21,349 nt of DNA from Eubacteriales bacterium. Lineage in GTDB: Bacteria > Bacillota_A > Clostridia > Lachnospirales > Lachnospiraceae. The stretch spans positions 1-21,349 of the forward strand of contig JAUNJL010000041.1 of the NCBI GenBank assembly GCA_030533315.1, given 5' to 3'. Below the pieces are notes generated by a model. That model was not told the DNA's origin. It did no database searches and was given only the letters and a program-made list of their open reading frames with translations. Positions 1-6,972 of the stretch are shown here, piece by piece (position 1 is the first letter of the stretch; the number at the start of each line of letters is the position of its first letter). The position numbers and the translations under genes were made by a program.

Positions 1-54
1 ACCGTAGGAGTGACCGTGGGGGTGACCGTAGGTGTGACAGTTGGTGTCACTGTA
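1..54 (-). repeat. 12-bp tandem repeat encoding Thr-Val-Thr-Pro
   Basis: About four and a half 12-bp units are visible at the window edge. Read on the minus strand they are variants of ACGGTCACYCCY, each encoding TVTP. Third-position differences between units show the array is not freshly duplicated. It continues beyond the left edge, so total copy number is unknown. Confidence 0.85.
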
Positions 55-1772
55 GGCAGGGCGTTTGGATCTGGTTTCACGGTAATGGACCTGTCTACTT
101 TAAAATTGGGGTTCCACTTTGGCTGGAAGGTGACCACTGCATTGCCTTCTTTCAGCATCTGCAAGGCGCCATCTGTGTCGGTGCCATCTACAGAGACCAC
201 GGAAGGATCCGAAGATGTGATCGTAAACTCCTTGTTAAAGACCGCCTCCCCTGATGCTGAGGATATGTTGGATATATAGTAGTAGACCTTGGAACCAGGG
301 TAAAGGTTCTGGCCAGGGAATGCGGATGAATAAGAATAGGAGCCATCGTTATTCCAAAACAGCGAGAAGCTGGTGGTGACGGCCATGCGCTTTTCGGCCT
401 GACACCGGCTGCATTTTAAGGTGGCAAATCCATCGGTGACATCCCCGGACAGCTCATACTGATGCCCGGTTTCCGCCACGGAAGTGTGGAAGGAATAATC
501 CGAAAGGCTGATGCCATAGTAGGTCACGGTGCCGTTTTGCCAGGTGTACCATACCACCTGATCACCAAACACCACAGGGGCGCAGTCCGAAAGGCTTCCG
601 GTTTCGGCATATGGAGATGACACCGGGGCGCCTGTCCCGTCGATCATCTGGTAGTATACCTGGCCGCTCTCTGACCAAAGGACCATAAAGCTGTCATCAC
701 TGATCTTTACCAGATGAGGCGTGGAGGCGGAGCCGCTGCCCTCTCCATAGGAGGTAAGCCATCGGGTGGTCACCGCAAGGCTGCTCTTGTCCACGGCAGA
801 GACGAAAATATTTCGGGTGGGGCTGCTAAGGCTGGCGTCAGGATTCACAGAATTTCCCACAGCGAGGTAGGCGGAGGAGGAAAGCTCAAAGCCGCCTGCG
901 GAAGCGCCGGTTGTATTATTCCCTGATGCACCAGGAAAGGTAAGGATATCCACGACTGTGCAGGGACTGCTGAAATAGTCAGGCACAAATTTTCCAGGGC
1001 TGGAGCCTTCCTCGTAGAGGCACAGTGCAAAAGAACGAGGATGCGCATCGCCGTGATCCAAGGAGACGATCCTCTTACCTTCCATTTTGAGGAACTGATT
1101 AAAGGAATGGCTGATGTAGCCAAGGCGTGTGTTCATAATGTCGGTATAGGAGTCTGTGATGGTCATGGTGGTGGTATCCACCGCAATGGTCACGTTGGCC
1201 TGGTGATTGCGTCCGTCGTCAGACTTGTACATCTCATGACAGGTACGTATGAAAAGATAGTTCCCGTACATATCCATACGGAGAGAGCCGGCCTTAAAGG
1301 GAACCGTGGTATTACAGTCTGCCAGGGAGGCAGAGCCTATGCGGTTCCAGGAGGAGTCATATTTGGTGATGCGGAACACCTCCACATCCGCCGATTCGCC
1401 GGAGTTCGTCTGGCCGGTCACCACGTAGTAGCCGTTGGATCCGGCGTAGAAGCCGCCCCAGATAGGAAGCTCCTCACTGATGGATCTGGAGGCAGTCAGG
1501 TTGAACTCCGCATCGTAATACTCGGCGACAAGCCCGCTGATACTGCCGCCGGCCTGTACCCGCATCAGAGTTCCGTTGGAAAAGGGAACAAGATAGGATT
1601 TAACAGTGCTGGACCAAACCGTATAATTCTGCGCATTCAGATTGCTGCCGGTATATTCGGTACAGGAGGCCTCCTGGGCAAAACTCTCCCGACAGGGGAG
1701 CAGTACCGATGTCAGCAGAAATACGGCGGCAAAAAACCAAAGGTTTTTTTGAAAAGCTTTCCTTAGATACAT
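1..1772 (-). CDS. Secreted Ig-like (Big_2-type) surface protein, N-terminal part, runs off the left edge
   Basis: The reading frame stays open from the ATG at 1772 down to base 1, giving 590 visible residues; the C-terminus lies outside the window. Residues 1-32 form a signal peptide: basic start (YLRK, QK), hydrophobic core FFAAVFLLTSVLL, and likely cleavage after ESFA. The PC pair at 26-27 is not a lipobox. The next 400 or so residues are beta-rich and Gly/Ser/Tyr-rich, with repeated strand patterns such as GYYVVTG and GNYLFIRT, suggesting a propeller-like domain, which is inference. A bacterial Ig-like (Big_2-type) segment follows, around FTITSSDPSVVSV and GNAVVTFQP. The visible end is a TVTP tandem linker of the kind that joins exported domains to a wall or binding module. 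The start is supported by GGAAGG eight bases upstream of the ATG. The ligand is unknown. Confidence is high that it is an exported surface protein and low for any specific role. Confidence 0.85.
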   Translation of the reverse strand, partial: MYLRKAFQKNLWFFAAVFLLTSVLLPCRESFAQEASCTEYTGSNLNAQNYTVWSSTVKSYLVPFSNGTLMRVQAGGSISGLVAEYYDAEFNLTASRSISEELPIWGGFYAGSNGYYVVTGQTNSGESADVEVFRITKYDSSWNRIGSASLADCNTTVPFKAGSLRMDMYGNYLFIRTCHEMYKSDDGRNHQANVTIAVDTTTMTITDSYTDIMNTRLGYISHSFNQFLKMEGKRIVSLDHGDAHPRSFALCLYEEGSSPGKFVPDYFSSPCTVVDILTFPGASGNNTTGASAGGFELSSSAYLAVGNSVNPDASLSSPTRNIFVSAVDKSSLAVTTRWLTSYGEGSGSASTPHLVKISDDSFMVLWSESGQVYYQMIDGTGAPVSSPYAETGSLSDCAPVVFGDQVVWYTWQNGTVTYYGISLSDYSFHTSVAETGHQYELSGDVTDGFATLKCSRCQAEKRMAVTTSFSLFWNNDGSYSYSSAFPGQNLYPGSKVYYYISNISSASGEAVFNKEFTITSSDPSVVSVDGTDTDGALQMLKEGNAVVTFQPKWNPNFKVDRSITVKPDPNALPTVTPTVTPTVTPTVTPT

Positions 1773-1838
1773 ACTTTTTACCTTCCTTCTTTCTTTGTAG
1801 TTTATATGCTTCTGTGAAACCAGAACTGTATCGTCTTT

Positions 1839-1866
1839 ATTTTAGCACAGAATCATGGAAAAGCAA
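1839..1866 (-). promoter_or_regulatory. Predicted promoter of the surface protein gene
   Basis: On the minus strand, TTGCTT (1861-1866) is followed after 16 bases by TAAAAT (1839-1844), which is preceded by TG one base away (extended -10). This leaves a leader of about 60 nt before the ATG at 1772. A second -10-like TATAAA lies closer to the gene but lacks a good -35. Confidence 0.5.
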
Positions 1867-1977
1867 CTAAAATGGTTAAAATGATGGTGCGGATTGTAGT
1901 CAGCTCAGCAGGGCTGGGATGGGAAAGGCGTTGAGGGTGAGCTGTCACAAAGATGGGGATATGTCCATGTCCAGGGC

Positions 1978-2006
1978 TTTACAAAAGCCGGGAAATATGG
2001 TACGAT
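1978..2006 (+). promoter_or_regulatory. Promoter of the metG T-box transcript
   Basis: TTTACA (1978-1983) and TACGAT (2001-2006) are separated by 17 bases, a good sigma-A-type promoter. It places the start of transcription near 2013, just before the first hairpin of the T-box leader. The region 1867-1977 before it holds nothing else I can identify. Confidence 0.65.
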
Positions 2007-2015
2007 GCCCCTATA

Positions 2016-2050
2016 AATGCCGGGGGGATGAGGCTTCGTCCCGGGGCATT
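2016..2050 (+). other. 5'-terminal stem-loop of the metG leader RNA
   Basis: AATGCC (2016-2021) pairs with GGCATT (2045-2050). Inside them a small GG/GG internal loop leads to a second helix of GGGATGA with TCGTCCC (one wobble). The structure starts within a few bases of the predicted transcript start, so it could protect the 5' end or act as an extra leader domain before T-box stem I. Confidence 0.5.
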
Positions 2051-2059
2051 GATCAAAAG

Positions 2060-2405
2060 GGAAACTCATGGAAAAAGAGAGTACATATGCGGGCAGCATT
2101 ACAGAGAAGTCCCCGTGGAGCCTTCTGGCTTCTGATGGCTGAGAGGGACGTGCAGGAAGCATATGGAAGATGGCTTTGGAGAGGCGCTGCTGAAGGGGTT
2201 TTAGGCAGTGACAGGACCGCCTGTTACAGCGGAAGGGTATGGTGGACTGCCGTTTGCCGGGGATTTTTTCATGAGATGGAGTGAAAGGGAGCCGATCGTA
2301 CCTGCAAAGACCTGCAGCTGCGAGGCGCAGGTGAAAAGAAGTGGTAACACGGGAAAAGCTCGTCTTCTCGATACATGATACATGTGTATTGAGGAGGCTT
2401 TTTTT
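2060..2405 (+). promoter_or_regulatory. T-box riboswitch leader, methionine-specific (AUG specifier)
   Basis: The T-box motif is at about 2341-2352 (GTGGTAACACGG), flanked by AGAAG and TCTTCT that close the antiterminator. Stem I is recognisable: the AGTA loop-E strand at about 2080 is followed by CATATGC, which pairs with GCATATG at 2159-2165. Immediately after comes GAAG and then ATG at 2170-2172, the position of the specifier codon in known T-boxes. AUG matches the downstream methionyl-tRNA synthetase. Known mechanism: uncharged tRNA binds the specifier and the T-box bulge and stabilises the antiterminator, so transcription continues when methionyl-tRNA is scarce. The exact 5' boundary is approximate. 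Confidence 0.88.
2362..2405 (+). terminator. Regulated intrinsic terminator of the metG T-box
   Basis: A 14-bp stem (2362-2375 with 2385-2398, three G-U wobbles) is followed by seven T residues (2399-2405). Its 5' arm contains the TCTTCT strand needed for the antiterminator, so the two structures are mutually exclusive. Confidence 0.85.
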
Positions 2406-2531
2406 GTCATGTGGGGAATGTTGTTTTTCCTGTGGCAAAAACACTTCGCAGGGCCTTTGCCGCTGCGTCGGGGAAGCTTCTGCGGACAGAGCTCTTCTCA
2501 TTATGATAGGATCAAGGAGGAATGTAATACG

Positions 2532-4484
2532 ATGGAAAAACCGAAATACTATATCACCACGGCCATTGCCTACACGTCAGGCAAGCCGCATATCGGAAAT
2601 ACCTACGAGGCTGTTTTGGCGGACGCCATTGCCCGTTACAAAAGGCAGCAGGGCTATGATGTCTTTTTCCAGACAGGTACCGACGAGCATGGACAGAAGA
2701 TCGAGCTGAAAGCCGCCGACGCAGGCGTCACCCCCAAGGAATTTGTGGACAAGGTTTCTGCGGAGATCCGGGGGATCTGGGATCTGATGAACACCTCTTA
2801 TGACAAGTTCATCCGTACCACCGATGAGAGTCATGAGAAGCAGGTGCAGAAGATGTTCAAGAAGATGTACGCAAAAGGGGACATCTACAAGGGGTATTAT
2901 GAAGGGATGTATTGCACGCCCTGCGAGTCCTTTTTCACGGAGTCCCAGCTGGTGGACGGTAAATGTCCGGACTGCGGACGCCCCTGTGTTCCCGCAAAGG
3001 AGGAGGCTTACTTCTTCAAAATGAGCAAATATGCGGACCGGCTCATTCAGCACATCAATACTCATCCGGAATTTATCCAGCCGGAGTCCCGGAAAAACGA
3101 GATGATGAACAACTTCCTTCTTCCGGGCCTTCAGGATCTTTGCGTTTCCAGAACCTCCTTCCAGTGGGGCATCCCGGTGGATTTTGACGATAAACACGTG
3201 GTGTACGTGTGGCTGGACGCCCTCACAAACTACATTACCGGCATCGGCTATGACTGTGACGGGGAGAGCACGCCGCAGTTCCAGAGGATGTGGCCGGCGG
3301 ACCTCCACCTTATCGGAAAGGATATCATCCGCTTCCATACTATTTACTGGCCCATCTTCCTGATGTCTCTGGAGCTTCCTCTGCCGAAGCAGGTGTTTGG
3401 CCATCCATGGCTGCTGCAGGGAGAGGGGAAGATGAGCAAGTCCAAAGGAAACGTCCTTTATGCGGACCAGCTGGTGGATTTCTTCGGGGTGGATGCTGTC
3501 CGTTATTTTGTACTTCATGAGATGCCCTTTGAAAACGACGGGGTCATTACCTGGGAGCTGATGGTGGAGCGGATGAACAGTGAACTTGCCAACACCCTGG
3601 GGAACCTGGTGAACCGTACCATTTCCATGTCCAACAAATATTTTGGAGGGATCGTGGAGGACAAAGGGGTGCGGGAGCCGGTGGATGAGGAGCTGAAATC
3701 CTTTATTCTGGCCGTTCCTCAAAGAGTGGAAGAGAAAATGGAAAGGCTGAGGGTGGCGGATGCCATTACCGAGGTATTTACCCTCTTTAAGCGCTGCAAC
3801 AAATATATCGATGAGACCATGCCCTGGGTGCTGGCAAAGGAGGAGGACAAAAAAGACCGCCTTGCCACGGTCCTTTACAATTTGGTGGAGGGCATCTGTA
3901 TCGGTGCGACTCTGCTTGAGTCCTTTATGCCGGACACTACCAGGAAGATCCTGGGCCAGCTCAATGCGGAGGAAAGAGGGCTTGAGGATCTGAAGACCTT
4001 TGGACGCTATCCCTCCGGGAGCAAGGTAGTGGAAAAGCCAGAGATCCTTTTTGCCCGCCAGGATGTGAAGGAAGTGCTGGAAAGGGTGGCGGCTCTGCAT
4101 CCCCAGGCGGAGGAGACTCCCCAGCAGGAGGAGCCGGGCGTGGATATCCCGGCAAAGGCAGAGATCACCTTTGAGGATTTTGAAAAGCTGCAGTTCCAGG
4201 TTGGAGAGATCATCGCCTGCGAGGCCGTCAAGAAATCCAGGAAGCTTCTCTGCTCTCAGGTCAAGATCGGCAGCCAGGTGCGCCAGATCGTTTCCGGTAT
4301 CAAATCCAGCTATAGCCCGGAGGAGATGGTGGGAAAGAAGGTCATGGTGGTGACGAACCTGAAGCCGGCCAAGCTGGCGGGGGTTATGAGTGAGGGAATG
4401 ATCCTCTGTGCGGAGGATGCGGATGGAAACCTTTCCCTTATGACGCCGGACAGGGAGATGCCCGCCGGAGCCGAAATCTGCTGA
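2532..4484 (+). CDS. metG: Methionyl-tRNA synthetase
   Basis: Cytoplasmic class I synthetase that charges tRNA-Met with methionine using ATP. The 650-residue protein shows the HIGH-type signature HIGN at residues 20-23 and KMSKS at 300-304. A zinc-knuckle insertion with two CxxC pairs (CTPC and CPDC) lies near residues 120-145. A C-terminal Trbp111/EMAP-type tRNA-binding domain fills about the last 105 residues (FQVGEI, SGI, NLKPAKLAGVMSEGM). The start at 2532 is chosen because AAGGAGG lies 11 bases upstream and the protein begins as in the family; a longer in-frame extension to 2382 would begin inside the T-box terminator and is rejected. It is first in the operon and under T-box control. 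Confidence 0.97.
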   Translation: MEKPKYYITTAIAYTSGKPHIGNTYEAVLADAIARYKRQQGYDVFFQTGTDEHGQKIELKAADAGVTPKEFVDKVSAEIRGIWDLMNTSYDKFIRTTDESHEKQVQKMFKKMYAKGDIYKGYYEGMYCTPCESFFTESQLVDGKCPDCGRPCVPAKEEAYFFKMSKYADRLIQHINTHPEFIQPESRKNEMMNNFLLPGLQDLCVSRTSFQWGIPVDFDDKHVVYVWLDALTNYITGIGYDCDGESTPQFQRMWPADLHLIGKDIIRFHTIYWPIFLMSLELPLPKQVFGHPWLLQGEGKMSKSKGNVLYADQLVDFFGVDAVRYFVLHEMPFENDGVITWELMVERMNSELANTLGNLVNRTISMSNKYFGGIVEDKGVREPVDEELKSFILAVPQRVEEKMERLRVADAITEVFTLFKRCNKYIDETMPWVLAKEEDKKDRLATVLYNLVEGICIGATLLESFMPDTTRKILGQLNAEERGLEDLKTFGRYPSGSKVVEKPEILFARQDVKEVLERVAALHPQAEETPQQEEPGVDIPAKAEITFEDFEKLQFQVGEIIACEAVKKSRKLLCSQVKIGSQVRQIVSGIKSSYSPEEMVGKKVMVVTNLKPAKLAGVMSEGMILCAEDADGNLSLMTPDREMPAGAEIC

Positions 4485-4532
4485 CAGGGAGGCTTTGGCC
4501 GGATTTTATGCGGAAAAGGAGGACAGGAGCTT

Positions 4533-5000
4533 ATGTTGTTGGAAGTAGGAGCGAAAGCGCCGGAATTTACTCTGCCGGACAAGGATGGCAGGGAGGTTTC
4601 CCTTTCTCAATTTCTGGGGAAAAAGGTGGTGCTCTATTTTTATCCCAGGGATAATACGCCGGGCTGCAGCCGTCAGGCGTGTGCCTTTGCGGGGGCTTAC
4701 GATGAATTTCGGGAGCAGGATGTGGTGGTGATCGGCGTCAGCAAGGACAGCGTGGCCTCCCACCAGCGTTTTGCCGAGAAATATGATCTGCCCTTTCTTC
4801 TTCTTTCCGATCCGGAGAGAAAGGCCATCGAGCCCTACGGGGTCTGGCAGGAGAAAAAGCTTTACGGGAAGGTGAGCATGGGGGTTGTTCGCACAACTTA
4901 TATCATCGATGAAAACGGATGCATTGAGAAGGTGATGCCGAAGGTAAAGCCGGACACCAATGCGGCGGAGATTCTGGAATATCTGAAGGGCGGCAGATAG
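4533..5000 (+). CDS. bcp: Thiol peroxidase of the Bcp/PrxQ family
   Basis: A 155-residue atypical two-cysteine peroxiredoxin that reduces hydrogen peroxide and organic hydroperoxides, with thioredoxin as usual reductant. The peroxidatic cysteine is C45 in DNTPGC and the resolving cysteine is C50, the five-residue spacing typical of PrxQ. R122 (VVRTTYIID) fits the conserved active-site arginine. Length and fold order match the family. The ATG follows GGAGG with suitable spacing, and the gene lies 48 bp after metG with no terminator between them, so it is probably cotranscribed. It is expected to be cytoplasmic and fits peroxide defence in an anaerobe. Confidence 0.95.
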   Translation: MLLEVGAKAPEFTLPDKDGREVSLSQFLGKKVVLYFYPRDNTPGCSRQACAFAGAYDEFREQDVVVIGVSKDSVASHQRFAEKYDLPFLLLSDPERKAIEPYGVWQEKKLYGKVSMGVVRTTYIIDENGCIEKVMPKVKPDTNAAEILEYLKGGR

Positions 5001-5099
5001 ATCACGTCCGCTGGGCTGACCTGCTGGCCGTACGAAGGATTGTTCGTGAAGCATGGAAGGGGCGGCGAGGCGGAAGTACGCTTTGTGAAGAGGAGATAT

Positions 5100-5591
5100 A
5101 TGGAGAATACATTTAGTCATTTTGATGAGAAGGGGAATGCCGTGATGGTGGATGTGTCCCAAAAATCGGCCACATACCGCACGGCAGTGGCTACAGGAGC
5201 CATTTGTGTGGGGAAGGAGATCATGGATGCCGTCAAGGGGCGCACCGTCAAAAAAGGGGACGTCCTGGGAGTGGCCCGGGTAGCCGGGATCATGGCGGTG
5301 AAGAGAACCTCCGATCTGATCCCTCTGTGCCATCCTCTTCCCATCCAGAAATGTACCGTTGACTTTCGGCTGGAGGAGGAGCAGGGCCGGATACGGGTTT
5401 TCTGCACCGTAAAAACCGAAGGAAAGACGGGGGTGGAGATGGAGGCTCTTACGGGAGTACAGGTGGCGCTTCTTACCATTTACGACATGTGCAAGGCCAT
5501 TGACAAGCGCATGGTGATGACCGATGTCCACCTGGTGGAAAAGACCGGCGGGAAAAGCGGGGATTTCTTATTTAAGGAGGCGGAGAGATGA
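5100..5591 (+). CDS. moaC: Cyclic pyranopterin monophosphate synthase
   Basis: MoaC converts 3',8-cyclo-7,8-dihydro-GTP, made by MoaA, to cyclic pyranopterin monophosphate, the first stable intermediate of molybdenum cofactor synthesis. The 163-residue product carries the known active-site positions: K51/K52, H78 in LCHP, E113 and E115 in GVEMEAL, and D129 and K132 in YDMCK. The start at 5100 has GAGGAG upstream and gives the family N-terminus ([19 protein letters not shown]); an in-frame extension back to 5040 has no family match. The stop overlaps the start of moaB by four bases (ATGA), so the two are translationally coupled. No moaA, moaD, moaE or moeA is in the window. Confidence 0.96.
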   Translation: MENTFSHFDEKGNAVMVDVSQKSATYRTAVATGAICVGKEIMDAVKGRTVKKGDVLGVARVAGIMAVKRTSDLIPLCHPLPIQKCTVDFRLEEEQGRIRVFCTVKTEGKTGVEMEALTGVQVALLTIYDMCKAIDKRMVMTDVHLVEKTGGKSGDFLFKEAER

Positions 5592-6082
5592 AGAAAATGA
5601 GAGCGGCGATCATTACCTCCAGCGATACAGGCTTTCGAGGTGAGCGTCAGGACCTTAGCGGCCCGGCGATCCGGGAGATCCTGGAGAGGGAGGGCTATGA
5701 GGTGGTGTCTATGGATATTTTGCCGGATGACAGGTCCATGCTGTCCAGGCGTATGGCAGAGATTGCGGACGGAGGGCTGGCAGAGCTGATCCTGACCACC
5801 GGAGGCACAGGCTTCTCCTCCAGGGACGTGATGCCGGAGGCCACGGAGGACGTGATTACCAGGCGGGTTCCCGGGATACCGGAGGCCATGAGAGCCTACA
5901 GCATGACCATTACCAAAAGAGCCATGCTCAGCCGGGCCACGGCAGGGATCCGGGAGCAGACCCTGATCATCAACCTTCCTGGAAGCCCCAAGGCGGTTCG
6001 GGAAAGCCTGGAGTACATCATGGATTCCTTGGAGCATGGCATCCAGATCATGACAGGGGAAGCAGGAAACTGCGCCAGGTGA
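5588..6082 (+). CDS. moaB: MoaB/Mog-type molybdopterin adenylyltransferase
   Basis: A 164-residue MoaB/Mog-fold protein, expected to adenylate molybdopterin before molybdenum insertion. The nucleotide-binding signature TTGGTG is at residues 70-75 and is followed by [10 protein letters not shown], with the conserved Asp at position 80. The molybdopterin-binding loop LPGSPK lies at residues 130-135. Many bacteria have both MoaB and Mog, and this sequence cannot say which subfamily name is correct. The ATG overlaps the moaC stop. Biochemically, MoaC and MoaB act at early and late steps of the same pathway, so the pairing implies use of a molybdoenzyme or a related tungsten-pterin enzyme elsewhere in the genome. 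Confidence 0.92.
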   Translation: MKKMRAAIITSSDTGFRGERQDLSGPAIREILEREGYEVVSMDILPDDRSMLSRRMAEIADGGLAELILTTGGTGFSSRDVMPEATEDVITRRVPGIPEAMRAYSMTITKRAMLSRATAGIREQTLIINLPGSPKAVRESLEYIMDSLEHGIQIMTGEAGNCAR

Positions 6083-6106
6083 AAAGGGATACGGAGAGTA
6101 AGAAAC

Positions 6107-6889
6107 ATGGCGATGATTTTTGACACACATGCCCATTATGACGACAGGGCTTTCCAGGAGGACCGGGAAGAGCTGCTGGGATCCATGGCGGCCCATGGCG
6201 TTGGCCATATCGTGAACGTCTGTGCCTCCATCGGAGAGTTTTCCCGAACGGTGGAGCTGATGGAGAAATATCCCTTTGTGTACGGGGCAGTGGGAGTTCA
6301 CCCGGATGATGCGGACAAAATGACGGAGGGGACTTTGGAGGAGATCCGCAGGCTTTCCCATATGGAAAAAATGGTGGCCATCGGGGAGATCGGGCTGGAT
6401 TACTATTGGCACAAGGAGAAGGAGGAGCACCTGCGCCAGCAGGAGATGTTCCGGGCGCAGATGGACATTGCAAGGGAGGAGGGACTTCCCTTCATGATCC
6501 ACAGCCGGGAAGCGGCCGAGGACACCTTGAGGATCGTGAGGGAATACATGGAAAAGGGGATGTATGGAGGGATCATCCACTGCTTTTCCTACAGTCCCCA
6601 GATTGCCGCTGAATATGTAAAGCTGGGGCTTTATCTGGGGATCGGCGGGGTGGTCACCTTCAAGAACGCAAAAAAATTGAAGGAGGCCGTCAGGGAGACA
6701 CCTCTTTCCAGACTGGTTCTGGAAACGGATTGTCCCTACATGTCCCCGGAGCCTTACCGGGGAAAACGGAACTCATCTCGGAACCTTCCTTATGTGGCCG
6801 GGGCGGTAGCTCAGATAAAAGGGGTCACGCCCCAGGAGGTCATTGACATTACAGAAGAAAACGCAAAAAAGCTCCTCCGGCTTTCATAA
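6107..6889 (+). CDS. tatD: TatD family metal-dependent deoxyribonuclease
   Basis: A 260-residue TIM-barrel hydrolase of the TatD/YcfH family. All expected metal ligands are visible: H8 and H10 in DTHAHYDD, E94 in IGEIGLDYYW, H132 in IHSRE, H158 in IHCFS and D208 in LETDCPYMSPEP. Characterised members act as 3'-5' DNA exonucleases, and the metG-tatD linkage is common in Firmicutes. The start at 6107 follows GGAGAG by about ten bases; a second ATG at 6113 is possible. It is the last gene of the metG operon: a terminator for this strand follows at 6915-6940. Its last codons contain the hairpin that terminates the convergent capA-like gene. Confidence 0.94.
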   Translation: MAMIFDTHAHYDDRAFQEDREELLGSMAAHGVGHIVNVCASIGEFSRTVELMEKYPFVYGAVGVHPDDADKMTEGTLEEIRRLSHMEKMVAIGEIGLDYYWHKEKEEHLRQQEMFRAQMDIAREEGLPFMIHSREAAEDTLRIVREYMEKGMYGGIIHCFSYSPQIAAEYVKLGLYLGIGGVVTFKNAKKLKEAVRETPLSRLVLETDCPYMSPEPYRGKRNSSRNLPYVAGAVAQIKGVTPQEVIDITEENAKKLLRLS

Positions 6890-6900
6890 GCCGGAGAAGC
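6865..6900 (-). terminator. Terminator of the capA-like gene, embedded in the tatD 3' end
   Basis: Read on the minus strand, a 13-bp stem (6888-6900 with 6871-6883, one wobble) with loop ATGA is followed directly by six T residues (plus-strand A at 6865-6870). It lies about 70 bp past the capA-like stop codon and overlaps the end and stop codon of tatD. Confidence 0.8.
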
Positions 6901-6914
6901 CTTCCAATAGGGGA

Positions 6915-6940
6915 GGGCGGTCTTAGGACCGCCCTTTTTT
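6915..6940 (+). terminator. Intrinsic terminator of the metG-tatD operon
   Basis: GGGCGGTC (6915-6922), loop TTAG, GACCGCCC (6927-6934) and six T residues. This is a perfect 8-bp GC-rich stem 25 bp after the tatD stop. Confidence 0.95.
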
Positions 6941-6972
6941 GATGGGAGGATCGGTGTGCCTGTGTGAAGGTC

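Noticed and set aside
1041..1766. 241-codon plus-strand frame opposite the surface protein
   Set aside because: The minus strand has an uninterrupted 590-codon frame with signal peptide and Ig-like domain.
1905..2501. Open frames in the metG leader, including a 198-codon minus-strand frame
   Set aside because: The stretch is explained by promoter, T-box stem I, antiterminator and terminator structures.
2577..4100. 507-codon open frame on the minus strand inside metG
   Set aside because: It is the antisense shadow of metG, which has complete synthetase motifs; the antisense product shows no family features and no ribosome binding site.
4506..6580. Long minus-strand open frames opposite bcp, moaC, moaB and tatD (341 and 366 codons)
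   Set aside because: All four plus-strand genes carry intact catalytic motifs. The antisense frames follow from GC-biased codon use.
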